A stretch of DNA of 7,901 bases from CBDUXZ01 sp965371325 [NCBI: uncultured bacterium] (GTDB taxonomy: Bacteria > JAUYMQ01), in assembly GCA_965371325.1 (NCBI GenBank), contig CBDUXZ010000075.1, positions 1-7,901 on the forward strand, in the 5' to 3' direction. This document shows positions 6,701 to 7,901 of the stretch, piece by piece. The translations under genes and the position numbers were made by a program. The stretch's first letter is position 1. Each line of letters opens with the position of its first letter. The notes under the pieces were generated by a model. That model was not told where the DNA came from. It made no database searches and saw only the letters and a list, made by a program, of their open reading frames with translations.

Positions 6701-7901
6701 CCGGGACCCGTCGCCTCGCGGCGATGGGAGCGCCCGAGCCCGTCGAAGAAGACGCGTGAAGTGAGTATCTCGCCGACGCCCTCCGCGCTGAAGCGAAGCT
6801 CCTCCACCTGCTGGGCAGAAGCGGCGCCGCTCCCACCGTCGTCCGGGTTTCCGAGGAGCTCGTCGTGATAACGCGTTTCGGAAAGTGTTATCTCGTTTTC
6901 GCCGGCGGGCGTGAGGAAGGTCCCGATGGTACGGCCGAGTGCGTCGAAGGCGGTGTGAGCGACATTCCCGTTCAGATCGGTCTCGCTGAGCTGCATTCCG
7001 AATTCTGAATCAAAGGTCCTTGCGATGAGGAACCCGTCTACGCCGCTTGCAAGTGGCGGGAGGACCGTGGCAACAGGAAAAGTGTGGTAAGCGTCGTCGT
7101 ATACGGTGGTTGCGACGCGACCGTTCGGATCCCGGGCTGTAACGACATTGCCAAAAGCATCGTGTGTGAAAACGCGCGTCACCCTTGCCGAAAAATTATC
7201 GACCGGATCGCTGAGCCACACCTCGGTCTTCGTAAGAAGCCCTGCGGATGCATCGCCGAGAGGTAGATTGTCGTAATAGAACCACCGTTCAGACTGCAGG
7301 TTCGCCGGATCACCGCTTGTTACGATGACATGAGCCGGAAGCCGCAGATGGACACTTCCTCCTCCGTTGACGTATTCGTACCGGGTCACGCGCTCATCTG
7401 CGGTGCCGTCCTGGAGGGGATCGTTTTCGTTCGTGACCTCTCCGAGATCCATGACTTCGATGGGTACGCCGTTCTCATAGGCGGAGAAGATCTTCTTTCT
7501 CATACGGAAGCTCTCGTTTCCGTCGAAAGTAAGCGTCTTCGTGGAATGAAGGAGCGGCTCATAGGGAGGCAGCGTGTCTTCAACGTGGGCGTTGGCTGTT
7601 TCCTGCATCAAGGCGGATGAGCCGCCGATTTCCTCGAAAATCCGAAGGCGCGACAGCGTTCCCTTGAGTTGATCACTCTGATTGAAATCGGAGATCGCGA
7701 GAGCGCGGCGCGGACCTTCGGCACTGGCCACGGAAGGACCGGCCACGGTGACGCTCCCGAAGCCCCGGAACTCGCGGCTGGCGGGATCGTAGCGGCCGCC
7801 CGCGTAGGTGTAAGTGGTTCGCGCGTGACCGCCGCGGCCATCATCCACGGTGATCGCGGCGAGCGTTATCACAGGTGAGGGCAGGAGAGGATTGAGCAGG
7901 G
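3721..7901 (-). CDS. RHS/YD-repeat toxin-like protein with C-terminal HELGH metallopeptidase-like domain, 5' end outside window
   Basis: The frame is open from the window edge to TGA at 3721-3723, 1392 residues. The GTG at 7872 is not the start: the frame continues upstream as LLNPLLPSP, and the junction with ITLAAITVDDGRGG and GGRYDPASREFRGFG (25-39) matches the end of a TcB/SpvB-type region, so N-terminal parts are missing. Numbered from that GTG for reference: YD repeats 232-868; an insert with two hydrophobic helices 900-976; RHS-associated core 986-1086 (DHLGS, YDPWG, YYDPSIGRFLQADP, NRYAYVYNNPL, DPTG); glycine-rich hydrophobic stretch 1091-1183; C-terminal domain about 1230-1383 with HELGH at 1309-1313. 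In known RHS and TcB/TcC proteins the repeats form a shell around a C-terminal effector. Here the effector would be a zinc metalloprotease (inference). It is translationally coupled to the small exported gene downstream. Secretion route and target are unknown. A non-toxic cell-surface RHS protein is the alternative. Confidence 0.93.
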   Translation of the reverse strand, partial: LLNPLLPSPVITLAAITVDDGRGGHARTTYTYAGGRYDPASREFRGFGSVTVAGPSVASAEGPRRALAISDFNQSDQLKGTLSRLRIFEEIGGSSALMQETANAHVEDTLPPYEPLLHSTKTLTFDGNESFRMRKKIFSAYENGVPIEVMDLGEVTNENDPLQDGTADERVTRYEYVNGGGSVHLRLPAHVIVTSGDPANLQSERWFYYDNLPLGDASAGLLTKTEVWLSDPVDNFSARVTRVFTHDAFGNVVTARDPNGRVATTVYDDAYHTFPVATVLPPLASGVDGFLIARTFDSEFGMQLSETDLNGNVAHTAFDALGRTIGTFLTPAGENEITLSETRYHDELLGNPDDGGSGAASAQQVEELRFSAEGVGEILTSRVFFDGLGRSHRREATGPGGKTIVALTVYDAQGRVASASAPFFAGEAASWTTTEHDALGRPIRSVNPEGTFLVSTYDLWQRTDELFSLSLESLSMKSVRRDAFGHVVAVLELNARDPGGNPGPYMSRYDYDARGNLIAALDADGNFTSIVYDTLNRKVAIADPDAGNWRYEYDLAGNLTRRTDARGISVTFSYDALDRVVSRRWPGAEATFEYDSLGSFAVRNGLGRLVRASVPAFTQKFEYDAFGNVALLSYRNGYAFHRFDRSFDLLGREVSKRYPDGEVVTRTYDGPFLERIQSLHAPGGSYLIDASFDATGRPLRLEMGNGATLDYQYDPATTRLAALQAAGPEGPLLDLGYGYTPEGNVEAVIDGVDASRSQWLGYDSLGRLLSASGGYGDQAFRYDSLGNLVQKAGMILEYGPETGPTGGPHAVKSAGGKSFTYDMNGNVTAMGTRTFTYDGEGRLTQVHEGGKLLSRARYDAFGRRWKLDANFQHWLLGGDFEWNGNLATKTIFVAGQAIASRTAPHTPGYVFSCGATRAARASAAGDLAPFILLLALLALLRVSVQGRRKLQAALRTCGISFLIFAFLAATGPAVHALPTTPDGNIRQGVLFSVSDHLGSTSLVLDEAGGVVREVLYDPWGAIVASTGSVQMQRKFTGKRINPRTDLYYFGDRYYDPSIGRFLQADPLVPDPGAPQSLNRYAYVYNNPLRYTDPTGNFPFVAVLIGAFVGAGAAAIRGENPLVGALVGGLSGGIGGGVSAALGGGVSGAFVGGAAAGAVSSGVNATFNGESFLRGAVTGAFAGGFTGGASGLSIDGFGLEDLLNPIYKQLARVSNTLFRGVQLGASFAGGALNRLTFGRFSPGFARFQEIWNYPSNAYADRLAKELGASEAGTINGVKVYAADEVPFGAHAVVIGRRIFVPSTIEGIRDGGVDISVLNHELGHVAAFNLLGPLAAPTFAALYGAVSPIALGVALGHGRKNFGANFSDALYDYHPAEQLLIPVGSSFPRRLLGP
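3724..4185 (-). other. C-terminal HELGH metallopeptidase-like domain
   Basis: RHS residues about 1230-1383 include strands NGVKVYAAD and AVVIGRRIFVP, then VLNHELGHVAAFNLLGPL. The HExxH sits at 1309-1313 (bases 3934-3948): two histidines as zinc ligands and Glu1310 as catalytic base. Glu1366 in DYHPAEQ, 53 residues after the second His, is my best guess for the third ligand; His1363 and Asp1361 are alternatives. The pattern HExGH followed by LLGPL and a later acidic residue resembles metallopeptidase-like tips seen on other RHS proteins (recollection). Activity is not shown by the sequence. Confidence 0.65.
3736..3741 (-). promoter_or_regulatory. Shine-Dalgarno of the exported-protein gene, inside the RHS gene
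   Basis: AGGAGG on the minus strand lies 11 bases before the ATG at 3724. In the RHS reading frame it forms the tandem arginine codons AGG AGG of the terminal FPRRLLGP. These codons stand out in a gene whose arginines are mostly CGN, which suggests selection for the ribosome site. Confidence 0.7.
4324..4602 (-). other. Glycine-zipper hydrophobic region after the RHS core
   Basis: RHS residues 1091-1183 are almost entirely Gly, Ala, Val, Ser and Phe, with GxxxG-like steps (VGALVGGLSGGIGGGVSAAL, GAFVGGAAAGAV, GAFAGGFTGGASG). Such stretches can insert into membranes or pack as helical hairpins, and are often found between an RHS core and a toxin domain. Membrane insertion is inferred from composition only. 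Confidence 0.75.
4615..4917 (-). other. RHS repeat-associated core domain
   Basis: RHS residues 986-1086 run from DHLGSTSLVLDE through YDPWGAIV, KFTGKR, DLYYFGDRYYDPSIGRF and QADPL to NRYAYVYNNPLRYTDPTG. This is the hallmark conserved block just before the variable C-terminal effector in RHS proteins, and in TcC-type proteins it contains the autocleavage machinery. The usual DPxGL ending is here DPTGN. Confidence 0.92.
4945..5175 (-). other. Two-helix hydrophobic insert inside the RHS shell
   Basis: This encodes RHS residues 900-976, between the last YD repeat and the DHLGS start of the core. It has a Cys-Gly (904-905), an Ala-rich linker, a hydrophobic segment around 917-932 (APFILLLALLALL), a basic stretch (RVSVQGRRK), and a second hydrophobic segment around 948-967 (ISFLIFAFLAATGPAV). 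Classical RHS proteins go from the last repeat into DHLGS through a short hydrophilic strand. The Cys, hydrophobic helix, arginine-cluster order recalls bacterial C-terminal sorting tags, but here it is internal. Confidence 0.75.
5269..7179 (-). repeat. YD (RHS) repeat array
   Basis: At least 14 copies of the YD-x-x-G-R/N-hydrophobic signature are visible at RHS residues 401, 427, 502, 523, 544, 565, 585, 614, 683, 753, 773, 812, 828 and 849, for example YDAQGRV, YDARGNLI, YDSLGNLV and YDAFGRRW. Spacing is about 20 residues where copies are adjacent. More degenerate copies begin near residue 235 (THDAFGNVV). Such repeats form the spiral beta-sheet shell of RHS and TcB/TcC proteins. Confidence 0.9.

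Noticed and set aside
7870-7872. GTG as start codon of the RHS gene
   Set aside because: The frame stays open to the window edge, no ribosome site precedes it, and it would start in the middle of a conserved TcB/SpvB-type segment.
1-7901. CRISPR arrays, tRNA or rRNA genes, insertion sequence ends, attachment sites
   Set aside because: No regularly spaced direct repeats, cloverleaf, transposase or integrase frame, or paired terminal inverted repeats were seen on either strand.

Overview
The window is a G+C-rich bacterial segment with every credible gene on the minus strand. It reads as part of one gene cluster transcribed from high to low coordinates: a giant RHS/YD-repeat protein (3721-7901, 5' end outside the window), a small exported protein whose ATG overlaps the RHS stop codon (3305-3724), a 308-base gap, and a very long tetratricopeptide-like repeat protein (1-2996, 3' end outside the window). 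Both large genes are incomplete. No tRNA, rRNA, CRISPR array, transposase or integrase was seen.

The organism cannot be named. High G+C, GC-ending codons, a Gram-negative type signal peptide, an SpvB/TcB-like RHS protein and a huge protein of degenerate TPR modules carrying 'RW-EL--LLE' signatures fit large-genome lineages such as Myxococcota and related former Deltaproteobacteria. Other G+C-rich Gram-negative phyla remain possible.

The RHS protein is the centrepiece. From N to C terminus the visible 1392 residues hold: the end of a TcB/SpvB-type region; at least 14 YD repeats; an unusual insert with two hydrophobic helices; a complete RHS-associated core ending in DPTG; a glycine-zipper hydrophobic stretch; and a C-terminal domain with a zinc-metallopeptidase HELGH motif. 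That is the layout of a polymorphic toxin or Tc-like toxin whose cargo would be a metalloprotease. The gene directly downstream encodes a 139-residue protein with a signal peptide. It is translationally coupled (ATGA overlap, with its Shine-Dalgarno made of two AGG arginine codons of the RHS gene), so it is the natural candidate for an immunity or accessory partner. That role is inferred from position only.

The TPR gene (1-2996) is continuously open for 998 codons from an ATG with a GGAG ribosome site and runs off the window. It is built from about 13 modules of roughly 72 residues, so it is probably a large solenoid scaffold. Between it and the exported protein lie a possible terminator-like hairpin pair and a possible 38-residue, four-cysteine small ORF.
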